DNA from: Rutstroemia sp. NJR-2017a BVV2
Taxonomy: Eukaryota; Ascomycota; Leotiomycetes; Helotiales; Rutstroemiaceae
Reading direction: 5' to 3'
Assembly: GCA_002946415.1 (NCBI GenBank)
Contig: NJPS01000038.1
Location: forward strand, 310,001-374,000
Length of the DNA: 64,000 bases
Shown here piece by piece: positions 26,401 through 37,100 of the stretch; position 1 is the stretch's first letter; each line of letters opens with the position of its first letter. Below the pieces are notes generated by a model. It did not search any database. It had not been told where the DNA came from and worked only from the letters and a program-made list of their open reading frames with translations. A program made the position numbers and the translations under genes.

Positions 26401-26479
26401 TGAGTAAATATGTCAAAGGTTAACATTTATTACCGCGAATATGCGGAAACTCGGGTATGCACCCATTGAAAGTCGACAT
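23418..26479 (-). CDS. DNA repair metallo-beta-lactamase, Artemis/SNM1-like nuclease
   Basis: Multi-exon gene on the minus strand. The first exon 26434..26479 encodes MSTFNGCIPEFPHIRV, and the next exons give the metal-binding HxHxDH motif as SHVHSDHLVGL and IYCSPATKEMLV. Further downstream come the HCTGAVM motif, then LYTGDIR and YLDTSNL, which are beta-CASP/SNM1 signatures. The DRMBL-type end is seen as FPYSRHSSCSELQHLV and FKPKDVFPCTVDEENW. This is a nuclear enzyme class that trims hairpins and cross-linked DNA ends. Unusually, about 400 further residues follow in the last exon (23418..about 24690). They include a Cys-rich YRCETCYHEI...GGFCTGCGNG segment and a strongly acidic tract. One junction (intron ending near 24692) is deduced because it alone restores the frame. 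Confidence 0.88.
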
Positions 26480-27059
26480 GGCCAGTACTTGAATCGTATT
26501 CAGCAATCAATTCGGTTTTTCGGTGGCTTGCGATGAAGCTGATGATGATGATGAATAATAACCTGCATCAGATAATGGTTTCGCGTTTGGTCGAAGTTCA
26601 AGGCAGCAGAATATCAGCGTTAAATCAGAAATCTTCAGAGATGACCAGATACTGAAGTGGTTCAGTTAAGCAGTGAAGTGCTTTGTATGCATTGTTGAAA
26701 GGTACGGCGGGGTCTTCTCGATTCTGGCAGATTACGCGACGTTTCGCGCTAAGACGGGTAATCACATGATATCTTCGTCTGTTCTTTCCACCGGCTTAAA
26801 TCATCCACTCCAGATCACGAAATGGTCGGCAAACTCTGTGATGGCTGGGTTGCGATGGAAAAAGCTCTATCTGGTCTTCGAGCACTCGTTTATAAACGCT
26901 TTCTCATAGCTATTCCTGTCTTTCCATTCCATTTTACTCCTGAAACCATACCACACTCGATTACAGATACCATCCTGCTTCAAAGACCATACAAATATAA
27001 GTATCCTACAACCAGACATTTTGTTCAAGCCACCAAATTCGCGGGAACCCATCTATTCC
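26480..27059. other. Promoter region of the Artemis-like gene
   Basis: About 580 bp between the Artemis-like start and the 3' end of the next minus-strand gene. Includes a short GATGATGATGAT run near 26540. No gene seen. Confidence 0.5.
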
Positions 27060-29025
27060 CTATCCATCTACTTCCCCATCTCCGTCGAGCACTCCGCTGA
27101 CCAATTTCCCAAATTTATCAAAGACCGGCTTCCCACCCACCTTCTCCTTCCCATAAACACCCCACCCATCACCAAACAAAATATCCTCCACCGTCTGTCC
27201 ACCATTCAATCCATCCACCTTCCCACAAACCTCACGCCACTCCAACCATTCGCCTCTCCCAGTCCAAATACCCCCTTTCCCGCCTCTCAAATCCCACCAC
27301 CTATCCCCTCCATCCGCTGCCGCTTCCGCTGCAATTGGTCCATCCGGACTCCTCATATATTGTCTCAATAATGCCCTCCCATGTTCTTGAAACCAAATTT
27401 TCGGCCACCAATCGTCTAGTAAATCCATCGTACTCTGATCGCCATCGAAGTTGAGAGTTGCGGGAACAGACGATCCAGGAACGATCACATTTGTCGCTAG
27501 ATTTACATCGTTCCAAGAAGTATTATTTGGGTCTGGAAGGAGAGTATCAATCTCGTTGAATGGAGGATCAGGGATCTCTGTGCTGACAGTATGAAGCGCA
27601 AATGGTGAAGCGCTGAAATTCAAATCGAGAGGTAGATGAAGTAGGTTCTTGAAAGTTGAGGCGGCGTGTTTTGAAGGCGAGATAATGAGCGATGGAGTAG
27701 AGAATTTAATGAACCGTACGTCATCTGCAGAATTGTTCATCACTTGGAAGATAGAGCTGTAATAGTCGAGTCCAATGCCAAATTCGTAGTTACGACCTAG
27801 AATGGTGGTCATATACTTTGGGTTAACTGCTGGCATGTTGGTGCTTTGACCGAGTTTCGAAGTAAGCCAGGAGTTCCATTTAGATTTGGGTAACTGGGAT
27901 TCTTGGTATATTGCACGTTGATACTCTTGCTCCCCAAAAATTTGTGAAAATATGTCCTGGCTGTTCGTGACGCCAGGGTGATTCTTCAGGAGCTGCGCGG
28001 CTCGTTCGTAGATCGGCCTCATGTCCGTCACTTGGCCCATGACCATTTTCGAGCTCATATATCGCGGTCGGTTGTATTTGCCTTCTGAGTGCTTATCGGT
28101 CTCGAAGCCATATATATCGCTAGGCAAAGGAGATTGAGGGACGGAGTAGCATGCTGGATCATCAGGCGCATTTGAACATTCTTTCTGTGCTCCGAACAGT
28201 ACTTTGTGCGTGTATTTCTGCGGTCGAAGTAACATGGGAATCTCATCATCTCCCAAGTCCAAGCGGCCGTATTGTTTGAGTAGGGAATCACTTGAATCAC
28301 GCATGCCGTGGAAGAATCTGCTGATAGTGACCTCAGCAGGAAGTTGAAGCCAGCTATCATCTTCGACAACCAGTATCAGATCATCATCCTGAGCTTCCTT
28401 TCCGTTCAGGAAATCCAAAATGTGCTGAATAGACTGCCCTTGGTGCTTATCTTTCTTTTTACTATCGTCTTCTAATTCAAATTCGATAAGTGTTGGTGGT
28501 GGGTAGTTGAGAATTGCAGCTGATAACAGTGTCTTGCATAGATTTATTGTTTGTCTTTTTGCTGGTATTAAGAGATGGAACTTTGGCTTGACGCTAGGTG
28601 TGCTGTCGTTGCTCTGGCTAATCTCATCGTCCCATCTGCCGTCATTGACGACATGATATGGTGCAAAAGCTTCCGATAGAGTACTGGGGACATATGTGCC
28701 AAAATTTGAAGCCGTTCGTTGAATGTCGTCCTAGTTCAACCGTTTGTTAGCTTCAGATTGGATATCGAGACAGTTGTTGGAAGATTGGATCAGATATACT
28801 CTTGTCAACCATCAACATTGCCAAACAGAAATAACTCACCACATGGCGTTTGCCTAGAATGAATAATATCAAAGTAGCCGCTCCTAGAAAGATGGTAATG
28901 GCACGATTACGAGATCGACCAGGTCTTCTTAATTCCCACAGAATATGGCCTACAACAACCTTAGCTGGAGAGCTTAGAGGTCTCGGTGGCGTCAAGACTC
29001 CTCCAGGGAGTTCTTCGAAAGTCAT
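27060..29025 (-). CDS. Type II membrane glycosyltransferase-like protein
   Basis: Two exons, complement(27060..28730, 28840..29025), 618 aa. The N-terminal 62 residues include a cytosolic proline/arginine region and a single hydrophobic anchor (AITIFLGAATLILFILG), as in Golgi type II enzymes. Then KFHLLIPAKRQTINLCKTLLSA starts a Rossmann-like fold, and DLILVVEDDSWLQLP carries a DD that could serve as the DxD-type nucleotide-sugar site. The later part has repeated Trp-rich segments (WWPKIWFQEHG, RWWDLRGGKGGIWTGRGEW). I recognise it as a conserved fungal family annotated as hypothetical or glycosyltransferase-like and cannot assign a donor or acceptor. The splice site CATGTG|GTGAGT is canonical. 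Confidence 0.65.
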
Positions 29026-29399
29026 CGTTCAAATACCTGGTGCTTGCTGAAGCACCGTGAGGATCTCAGTCGACAGTATACCATTTGTGTATTTTTGGGG
29101 ATTGAAAATCCAGAGGTCCAAGGACCATGTAGATATCGGAGAAGGACAAATGAAGCAAGGGGTAGCAAAATGTATTTTCCGAAACAGAGGCGCCACTTCG
29201 TCAACTTTTCTTTTTGTAAAAGAAGCTTGATACCACATATGCTTGTCACTGCAGCAAGCAGTGGGTATCATATCTGCAAATGAGCCACAGGGCGAACAGA
29301 CTACCATCCACCGATCTTCAATCCGAACGGCAAGCACAAGCAACGCGCAAGATATCTACGTTGCCGGCTATATGTATACCACGATTGAAATCCCCAGAG
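29026..29399. other. Short intergenic stretch
   Basis: About 370 bp between two minus-strand genes: promoter of the glycosyltransferase-like gene and 3' end of the next. No gene recognised. Confidence 0.5.
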
Positions 29400-30287
29400 C
29401 TATACGAAAAAAGAATTTCGAATTGCCAATGCCGCATTAAAAAGAAACATGCCAACAAATATCAATGAGACTACTACGCTAAATATGGCAACGACGAATA
29501 AAACTGCAACTGAAAACCGATACGACGTCTCAAGTAGCGCCTGGGAAACTCCATTCACTCCGACTACCACCTGCATTGCAGTAAGCGCCACTGTGATAAA
29601 TGCGAAGAGTGTAATACCTGCTGCGGTATACTCTTGTAAATAGGTCGTGTACTCCCGATGCGTAGTAAAATACTTCAAGCCGCGAAATGAAAACCTATAT
29701 ATATGGTTCAGGCGAGCGAGTCGAAGCTCACTGTATTCGAAGCGTTTGTTCATGGATGTTCTTGAAAGTCGGTCGGACGAGATGTTATCAAGGAAGGTAG
29801 TGCGAAAGTCTCGCCATGATTTCCAGTCAACCTGTTTGCCGATGAGGTTTAGCTCATGGGCAAGGTAGAGGTCGGAGGCATGCTGGATGAGCATGATGTA
29901 GGAGTACAGAAAGCCGATGATATAACCATAGAGGATGCGATCAGGAACGACAATAGTATGAACGAAGTTGTAGTTAAGGAAGCTGAGAGGCAGTGGCTTG
30001 ATGTAGATGATACGGTCAAACCAAACAAGATGGAGGTCAGACCGCTCGGAGAGTATCACTTCCCGGCAGAGAACTTTTTGGTGATGAAGGGCGTTGATAT
30101 TATCTTTCCTGCCTGCTGACCACAGGTGGCTGTGGACATCGTTGAGCTTCTGCTGGTGATACTCTTTCTTGTAATGTGCTCGAGTTGCGGTAGGGTCGGT
30201 AAAAGTGCTGATGTGATCTGTATCCTGCAGAGTTAAATCGTCGATAATCTCGTCATGTATCGTAAAGGGTACAATTAGCGCAGTCAT
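29400..30287 (-). CDS. DUF6601-type fungal integral membrane protein
   Basis: Single-exon gene of 295 aa. I start at the ATG at 30287 (MTALIVPF) because the open frame upstream has no ATG. The core NDVHSHLWSAGRKDNINALHHQ...SERSDLHLVWFDRIIYIKPLP is a pattern I recall for the DUF6601 family, in which an H-L-W motif precedes a DLHLVW box. Hydrophobic segments occur around residues 105-135 and, more strongly, near 220-245 and 260-285, so the C-terminus is embedded in a membrane. No function has been established for the family. The divergent neighbour is the NLR, 670 bp away. Confidence 0.7.
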   Translation of the reverse strand: MTALIVPFTIHDEIIDDLTLQDTDHISTFTDPTATRAHYKKEYHQQKLNDVHSHLWSAGRKDNINALHHQKVLCREVILSERSDLHLVWFDRIIYIKPLPLSFLNYNFVHTIVVPDRILYGYIIGFLYSYIMLIQHASDLYLAHELNLIGKQVDWKSWRDFRTTFLDNISSDRLSRTSMNKRFEYSELRLARLNHIYRFSFRGLKYFTTHREYTTYLQEYTAAGITLFAFITVALTAMQVVVGVNGVSQALLETSYRFSVAVLFVVAIFSVVVSLIFVGMFLFNAALAIRNSFFV

Positions 30288-30957
30288 TTCGAGCGTAGTC
30301 GTGGCCTGTGATTTTCTTGAACAGCTGAAAAGAAGAGATGCCCCCAATGATCCCCGTACCCCACTGACCCCACCATTGCTTACTCCATGCGAAGTATGTT
30401 GCCAATCAAAAGAATGATATAACCTTGTCTATGTTACGAAGCATTTGGCTGAATTTCCCACTCAATATGCGGCGCAAATGAGGATGAACGTCGAAAAGAC
30501 GCAACATGATCAACTTCTCCTATCAACCACGCAGTGCAGCAGCCAACAAAGCATAACAAACCTGACCCAGCGGATACAGGACAATATTCAATAATAGCAT
30601 GCACCAAAGCGAAGGTCAAATCCAACAGCCAAATATATAGTCGAGCGAGGCAGTGATTCCATAGTCGCAAGGCTGTCGTTCAGCAGACTCGATATAAGTG
30701 CTGGCCTTGGTCATCAACCTCAACTCAACAAGCACGAAATTTGGACTGCTTTCAGTCATTCGCGACTGCCACGATAGCAAAACCGCCGTCCTGGAGGCAT
30801 CTTGACTCAATCCACGGCTGTCCGCTTCTGCTGAATCGAGATTATGCTTCCTGTAAATAACGGACATTGTAGGGCCGACTAGTGTCCAAGTCTTCGATTC
30901 AACCCTCTGAAATCTTCAATGGTACATTATACCAGCTGTCACTGACAGACTGTGAAT
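30288..30957. promoter_or_regulatory. Divergent promoter region (DUF6601 protein / NLR)
   Basis: A 670 bp region between opposed starts. A minus-strand 78-83 codon open frame at 30434..30867 has no domain and is treated as chance. Confidence 0.4.
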
Positions 30958-33900
30958 ATGCTGATCATATGTAGGCCTCCCGAAATCAACGACTTTTGGG
31001 GCTTCAACAGGTCCCAAGCGACAATACAGTTGATAATACCACTATTGAGTGCGTCAAGTCTTCTTATCTCAATGCAAAAGGGCTAAAATATACAGTATTA
31101 TTGCAATACATGGCCTGGACACCGGATCACCGAGAACATGGGAATACAGAAAGAACGGAGGCAGTGCGGTAAACTGGATCTCGGACGGTGAAATGCTGCC
31201 TGCCCTTGTGCCAGAGGCGAGAATATACACATACGAGTGGAATGCCAACTGCTTCCAAGATGCCCCCGTCCAGACCATGTTCGGCCATGCCGACAAATTC
31301 CTTGCTTGTGTTGCAGGAGAGCAGGCCTCTCAAAGCCGACCAATCATTTTTGTAGCGTCTTGTTTCGGTGGGCTTATTCTAGCTGAGGTATGTTAGACTG
31401 GGGAAGTGACACCGTTTAGCTAACCTGTTCAGGCGATGTGTCGAGCAGCCCAAGAGGGCAGCCCCTACCGCCATATTCTGCTTTCTACCGTGGGTGCTGT
31501 TTTCCTCGCAACTCCGTTTGGCGGGAGTGATGCGGCATCTCAGGCCCAATGGCTGGTTACTGTCAAGGGAATTATGGGCGAGCAGTCGTCGGACCAGCTA
31601 GTACGCGACCTGAAAGAAAAGCATAACTTTGTCCGTCATCGAGTCCAGAAGTTTGCCGAGATCGCTCATGCCGACTCTGTAAGGCTGCCCGTCCGGTGCT
31701 TCTACGAGACAAAGAAGACGAAATTGTTAAGGAAACTACTTTCCCGGAATTTCGCAGCCAAGCTATCTTCTTCTAGCACAAATAAGATCGTAGGTACCCT
31801 CTTTCGGTGTAATAATAGCATCGGTTGACAGGAAACAGCTCGTTACAGAGTCTTCTGCTTGCTTACACGGGTTTCCTCGGCAAGGCCTAGATGCAGCCCA
31901 TTCGGAGATGAATAAGTTTGGCGGCCCAGAAGACCTTAATTTCAAGCTTGTTGGGGGTTCTATTAAGAACTTAGTACAAAATGCCTCCGGCGTCTTAAAA
32001 CATCGACAGACAGGTAAGACAATCCACCCGGTTTATATGTAATATCTTGGTACAGCATCACGAGTAGTTCGTTAATGCTAGCGTAGATGCTCAGCTAACC
32101 TTAAGCGTCGGCGCTACAAGCTATGGAAATGTGCACTGGAGGGTGCCCCGCACTACCAATACTATATTCACTGGACGTGGTGAGCTCCTATATAGAATAC
32201 AAAAGGCTATACATAGTGATTCTTCTTCCTCTCCCGACAAGCAAAAGAGGTTCGTCATCACTGGCCTAGGCGGACAAGGAAAGAGTGAGATTTGTTTACA
32301 AGTTGCAAGTCAAATGCGAGAAGAGTATGACATATAAGTACCTTTAATATTATTATCTTTTACTAATCTTAACTCATAATTACAGGTTCTGGGGGGTATT
32401 TTGGGTGGATGTTGACAAAGTGTCTACTGCGGAGAGCGACTTTATTGCCATTGCAAAGCTGCTCGGGCACTCTGTCGGGGGCATTCCTGATGCCCTCCAC
32501 ATTCTCGCAAGTACTGAGCAAACCTGGCTCCTGATTCTCGACAACGCTGATGATCCGAACTTTGATTATCAGATGTACTTTCCATCGGGAACGCATGGCG
32601 CAGTTCTCATGACTTCTCGTGTTTCTCAATGCAAGATGTATAGCCCAGAGCAATTCGAAGCATTGGAAGGTCTCGGAAATGAAGATTCAAAGGAGCTTCT
32701 CCTCAAGGCAGCAAACATCCCCAAAGAATCGTGGCGGTCTTATAACGATCAGGCCGAGACTGTTGTCCAACTTTTAGCATCACACACGCTTGCATTGATT
32801 CAAGCGGGTGCATATATCGCGAAAGGTCACTGTCAATTGTACGAGTATCCAGAGGTCTATCAACAGCAGCGGAAGCGGCTTATGCAGTTCCGACCTGAGC
32901 AAGCTCGGTCGAGATATTGTGATGTTTACGCAACCTTCGAAGCATCAGCAGAGGTGCTAGAGCAGTCTGGAAGCGAAGCTGCAAGGGATGCTCTTGATTT
33001 GCTTGCAATCCTATCAATGTTAGATTCCGCTGTCCTTCCTCTTCAGAGCTTCCAAATCGCATGGGCTAGCAGTAGAAAATTTCTCCACTTAAGCCACGAA
33101 GAGACAAATAAGACAGACCGTCTGTATCGAAGCCATGTTTTGCGATTACCTGGCTTTCTAGTAGCAGAGGACAACGAATGGGATGCTTTTCGTCTCATTG
33201 AGGCTAGCTCTCAACTAGTTTCACTTTCCTTGGTCACACGGAACGATATAGATGGCTCAGAGGGATTATCAATGCACCCATTAGCACACGCCTGGGCCAA
33301 AGACCGGCAATGTCCGAAACAACAAAGGGTAGCTTGGATAGCTACTGGGTGTTTTCTTACACTTTCTCGACGGAACTATAAAACGCGTCATACCCACGAG
33401 AGATACTTTCTACCGCATATACAGTCGTATCTGGATATCAAGATCAGAAGCGTGGTCTTATCTGAAGACCAGTCTATTGTTATTCCAATTCTTCTTCAAT
33501 GTGGCTGGATATTATTACATATGCGACAAGATATAAGGCTTAGCTATTTTCTCGAAGAGATGTTTACTATACTTGGCAAGAACCCCGAAGAACCGTCCAA
33601 AGAGTCTCTCCCGCTATATGATCTCCAGGCAGGGAGCTTATACAATTTAGGAAAGTCAGACATAGTGCTGCTCCAGAAGATGGTCAAGATCCGAGAGACT
33701 ACACTGGCTGAAAATCATCCAAATCTGCTGGATTCACAGCATGAACTCGCCCTTGCATACGAGAAAAACGGGCAGATTAAGGAGGCAATTGCACTACTCG
33801 AGCATGTAGTCAAGATCAAAGAGAATCTAGCTGAAGATCACCGGGAACGGTTAGTCTCACAGCATGGACTCGCCTGTGCGTACGGGAGCAATGGGCAGAT

Positions 33901-34162
33901 TAAGGAGGCAATTGCACTACTCGAGCACATAGTCAAGATCAAAGAGAATCTAGCTGAAGATCACCAGGAACGGTTAGTCTCACAGTATGCACTCGCCTAT
34001 ATGTACGAGGCAGATGGACAGATCAAGGAGGCTGTGACGCTGCTAGAGCACGTCGTTCGCATCCAGGGACTCAAGTATGAGATAGGGCATCCTGACCGAG
34101 TATTGTCGGAGAGACTACTTGCTTCCTGTTTAAAGCAGTTGCGATCCGAAAATCATAGTTAA
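30958..34162 (+). CDS. Fungal NLR: alpha/beta-hydrolase - NB-ARC - TPR receptor
   Basis: Six exons by my model (30958..31010, 31081..31387, 31433..31789, 31839..32013, 32087..32324, 32386..34162), 968 aa, all frame-consistent. The very short first exon is the least certain. The N-terminal domain is a SesB-like hydrolase: IIAIHGLDTGSPRTW and IIFVASCFGGLILAEA, with Cys where the usual nucleophile Ser sits; the region ends in ESSACLHGFPRQGLDAAHSEMNKF, typical of these effectors. NB-ARC: Walker A GLGGQGKS, Walker B WLLILDNADD, VLMTSR and an MHPLAHAWA (MHD-like) motif. The C-terminus carries tetratricopeptide units of 41 residues. Such proteins act in heterokaryon incompatibility or non-self sensing, by analogy with HET/NWD families; the trigger is unknown. 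Confidence 0.85.
33770..34019 (+). repeat. Tandem 123-bp TPR-encoding repeats
   Basis: Within the NLR gene, units with a 123-bp period (41 codons) begin at about 33770 and 33893, with a more diverged third from about 34016. The first two differ at only about 5 of their first 100 bases; most of the differences lie at the unit's 3' end. The encoded motif is GQIKEAIALLEHVVKIKENLAEDH. A more diverged unit precedes them. Confidence 0.85.
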
Positions 34163-37100
34163 ACTGTTTGTAAGATAGTTTTTTCTCCACTTGTAATCAA
34201 GGAGGGGTTAGAGCTGATATATAGGACCACTGGGACAAGATGATTCTATTCAATTTTAGTGACATTTCTAGACACTGCATCTGATTTCGTCAAGTGAACT
34301 CTCGAGGCAGAACATAATACAAACCAATCAAAAACACCCAAAAGAAAAAGAAGGCCCTAGACATTTCATCGCTCATCTTTCATCTCTGCGACGTCTAAAA
34401 TTCTCGCAGCATAGTTGTGTATGCATCCATACATACAGGGAAGGGAAGTGATAGATTGGGATTGGGATTAGGAGCGGGGTTACCAGTCAGACTCATTCGG
34501 AAGGAACGTACGTAAGTAAGTACTAAGTACCTGCGTGTTGGATGGACGGACGATGTTCTTGCTTTATTATATTAGTGTTTGCGTTATTAGATTTGGGGGC
34601 TAAGAGTGGGGGGCGGAGGAGGGGGTGTTGGAGCTGGTTGGGTTATTTCATGACTAGGAAGAGAGGAGAGGAGAGGAGAGGGGAGGGGAGGGATTTGAGA
34701 ATTAGATGGGATGATGGATGGTGTTTGGTATTTTACAATCTCACGTCACGTACGAGCTTGGTGGGTAGGATTAAGGAAGCGGATCTCCCGAACTCGAACT
34801 GGAGAAAGCAGAATACGAAATGTATGGGATGGGGGTTGTTTATATATGTAGGTACTTGTAGATAAGCAAGCAGGATTGGGGTTCTAGATGAGGAGGAGAG
34901 GGGGGAGGGCTGTTATCGTGGAGCGGAATAGAACAGGATAGAATAGGTGGAAGGGCGGGAGGTAGAGGTAGAGGTAGAGGTAGAGGTAAGAGAAGCGCGC
35001 GTGTAGAGCAGCGGAGAGGAGAGGAGAATAGGCGAGATGGGGACAAAGATCATGCTGTTTCTGAACATCTGGCACGGTCCTGTTGTTTGGAGACGGCAGA
35101 GACTGCAGAGGGCGATGTAGGTGTTTATATATAGGTGAAGAGATTAGAGTGAGATAGGCTACGGATTTCTAATGCGTCAAAAACAGCAGAAGAAGGAAGA
35201 GAGAAGATAGGAGAAGTAGGGGATGGAAGATAGTTTGCGAGACGCGTCTAATTGACGCGACCTAGTCGCAGCCCAACCATGCAATATGTAAAGCGCGAGA
35301 TGGTATTGATGTTTCAAGGATCGTCTTGTGCGCTGGACAGGGATAGGCTTTGAGAATGTGATTGAAGACGTGGGAAGAGTCGAGTAGCATTGGCCTCTTG
35401 CTGGTGAACAGGGAAGATCAAAGAGAGTGGATTGAAGGGTGCGGCAAATCGTAAAGGTGGGAGAAAGATCGAATGTTGCGATGCGGCAAAGGAGAATAAA
35501 CGAAAGACGGATCCAAACGCATCCACACTGCTGGGCGAAAAAGGAAGCAAAGAGGCTGAAAACGTGCATATTCTTTCCCTATGCCAAAGAAGAAACCCGG
35601 CATTGACGATGATCTCCCATGCATTATGCCTCGCGGGATCTCTGCCATGTCACTGCTACGGCGGGAGGATATGCACCGAGCTGAAGAAAACCCTGGCCAT
35701 GTGCAGGATCGTGAAGTTATGCAAACAAGAGAACGACGGAAAAACCGCTGTCACTGGAAGCGGATTCCTGTTGGATACAGTATGCGAATCCCCGTCCTGC
35801 GTAAAAGAAATGTCAGGTTACCATGCAGGTAGCCTTATACAAGACCCTTATCTTCCCGACAATGCGTCGATTTTCCGGGATCGGGAATAAATCAGAGCTT
35901 CTTGGGAATTAGAAAATTCTGTTTGTTTTTGTTTACCTTCTTACGCTGAAAGGCTCAGCTCGTGATGGATCGTGGGATCCTTCTTTTATGTCACGAGACA
36001 ATGAAATGATTGGGTGAAGGGAAGTGGTGGGCTTACCATCTGTTGTTTTTACGTGCAACTTTGCAGAGGGTCGATTTTGCGGCCCTTAGGATCATGAGGT
36101 GGTTGAGTGGATGAGTGGCGGGGAGCTGTCTGCGGGAACCGTTTTTCTTTTTCGTTTCTTGCGAATACATACTCGGTGGCAGGAAAGGTTGACTGAGGTG
36201 GAAGGATGGAACGAAGGATTATTGGGCAGATGTTCGTGATTTTGGATGTGGAGAAGTTTCTCATGGACGAGGAGCTTCTGGACCTTAATTGGATGGTAGC
36301 TCGCAACCACTTGGGAGGAGTAAAAATGGGGTTCTGGCAGATGATTGGGTAGCTGGAATTACCAAGAAGTTGTGATGCTTCTATTTGTGTTAGGACATTA
36401 GTACTTGCATTCTGTGAATAGTCCGATTATTGGACGGCAACGTAAGATGATGGTGGCTCGAAATGGTCGTCGTGTTCACGGGAGTAAGGAAGTGAGGGAG
36501 TAAGGAAGTCAGGAAGTACTCGGTACGAAGAAAAGCTCGCGCTGCACAAAAGTTCCCACTAGGGTTGCAGGGCTGGCTTCGAAGAGCCAACTGATTGGAT
36601 TATACTCGAGTACTTGGGATGATATGCAGCAAAACGTTTTCATTAACCGGGATTCACATTCGACGATGTGAGTGCAACCTATGAAGGCGTTGATGAGATG
36701 AGAAAGTCGTTCTTCTAAGAGTTTCTGCTTTCTCACTTTCTTCCCTTCTCTTCTCCGGCCGGCAGGATACGGGTAATTGAGAGAAAGAGAAAATTTCAAG
36801 CTTATGGCGAGCATCTCGAGCATCTCCAACATCAAGGTGGAGGCGAGGCGAAAAGCGACGGTCTACGAACGTGGTCAGCTAGCTATGGTACCGCGTTGAA
36901 AATAGCCTCCGTTAGTTCTAGTCAGAGTGCTTGTGTGTATGTGTATGTGTCAACCATGATTCTGATGATCTCTGTGATAAGAAAGTGGAACAGACCCAGA
37001 AGCCAGCCGACGGAGCACCTCGAGTAGCTGCGCATGGGATGTAGGACGTGTTCATTCACTGACCACGACTACGTACAGAGGCACGACGGTATGGAGAGGG

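Noticed and set aside
34640..34700. Purine-rich GAGGA run considered as a structural or mobile feature
   Set aside because: Ordinary microsatellite-like sequence without flanking repeats or coding content.
35432..35890. 152-codon plus-strand open frame in the 5 kb gene-poor region
   Set aside because: No domain, no splice continuation, and overlapped by equally long minus-strand frames; likely chance.
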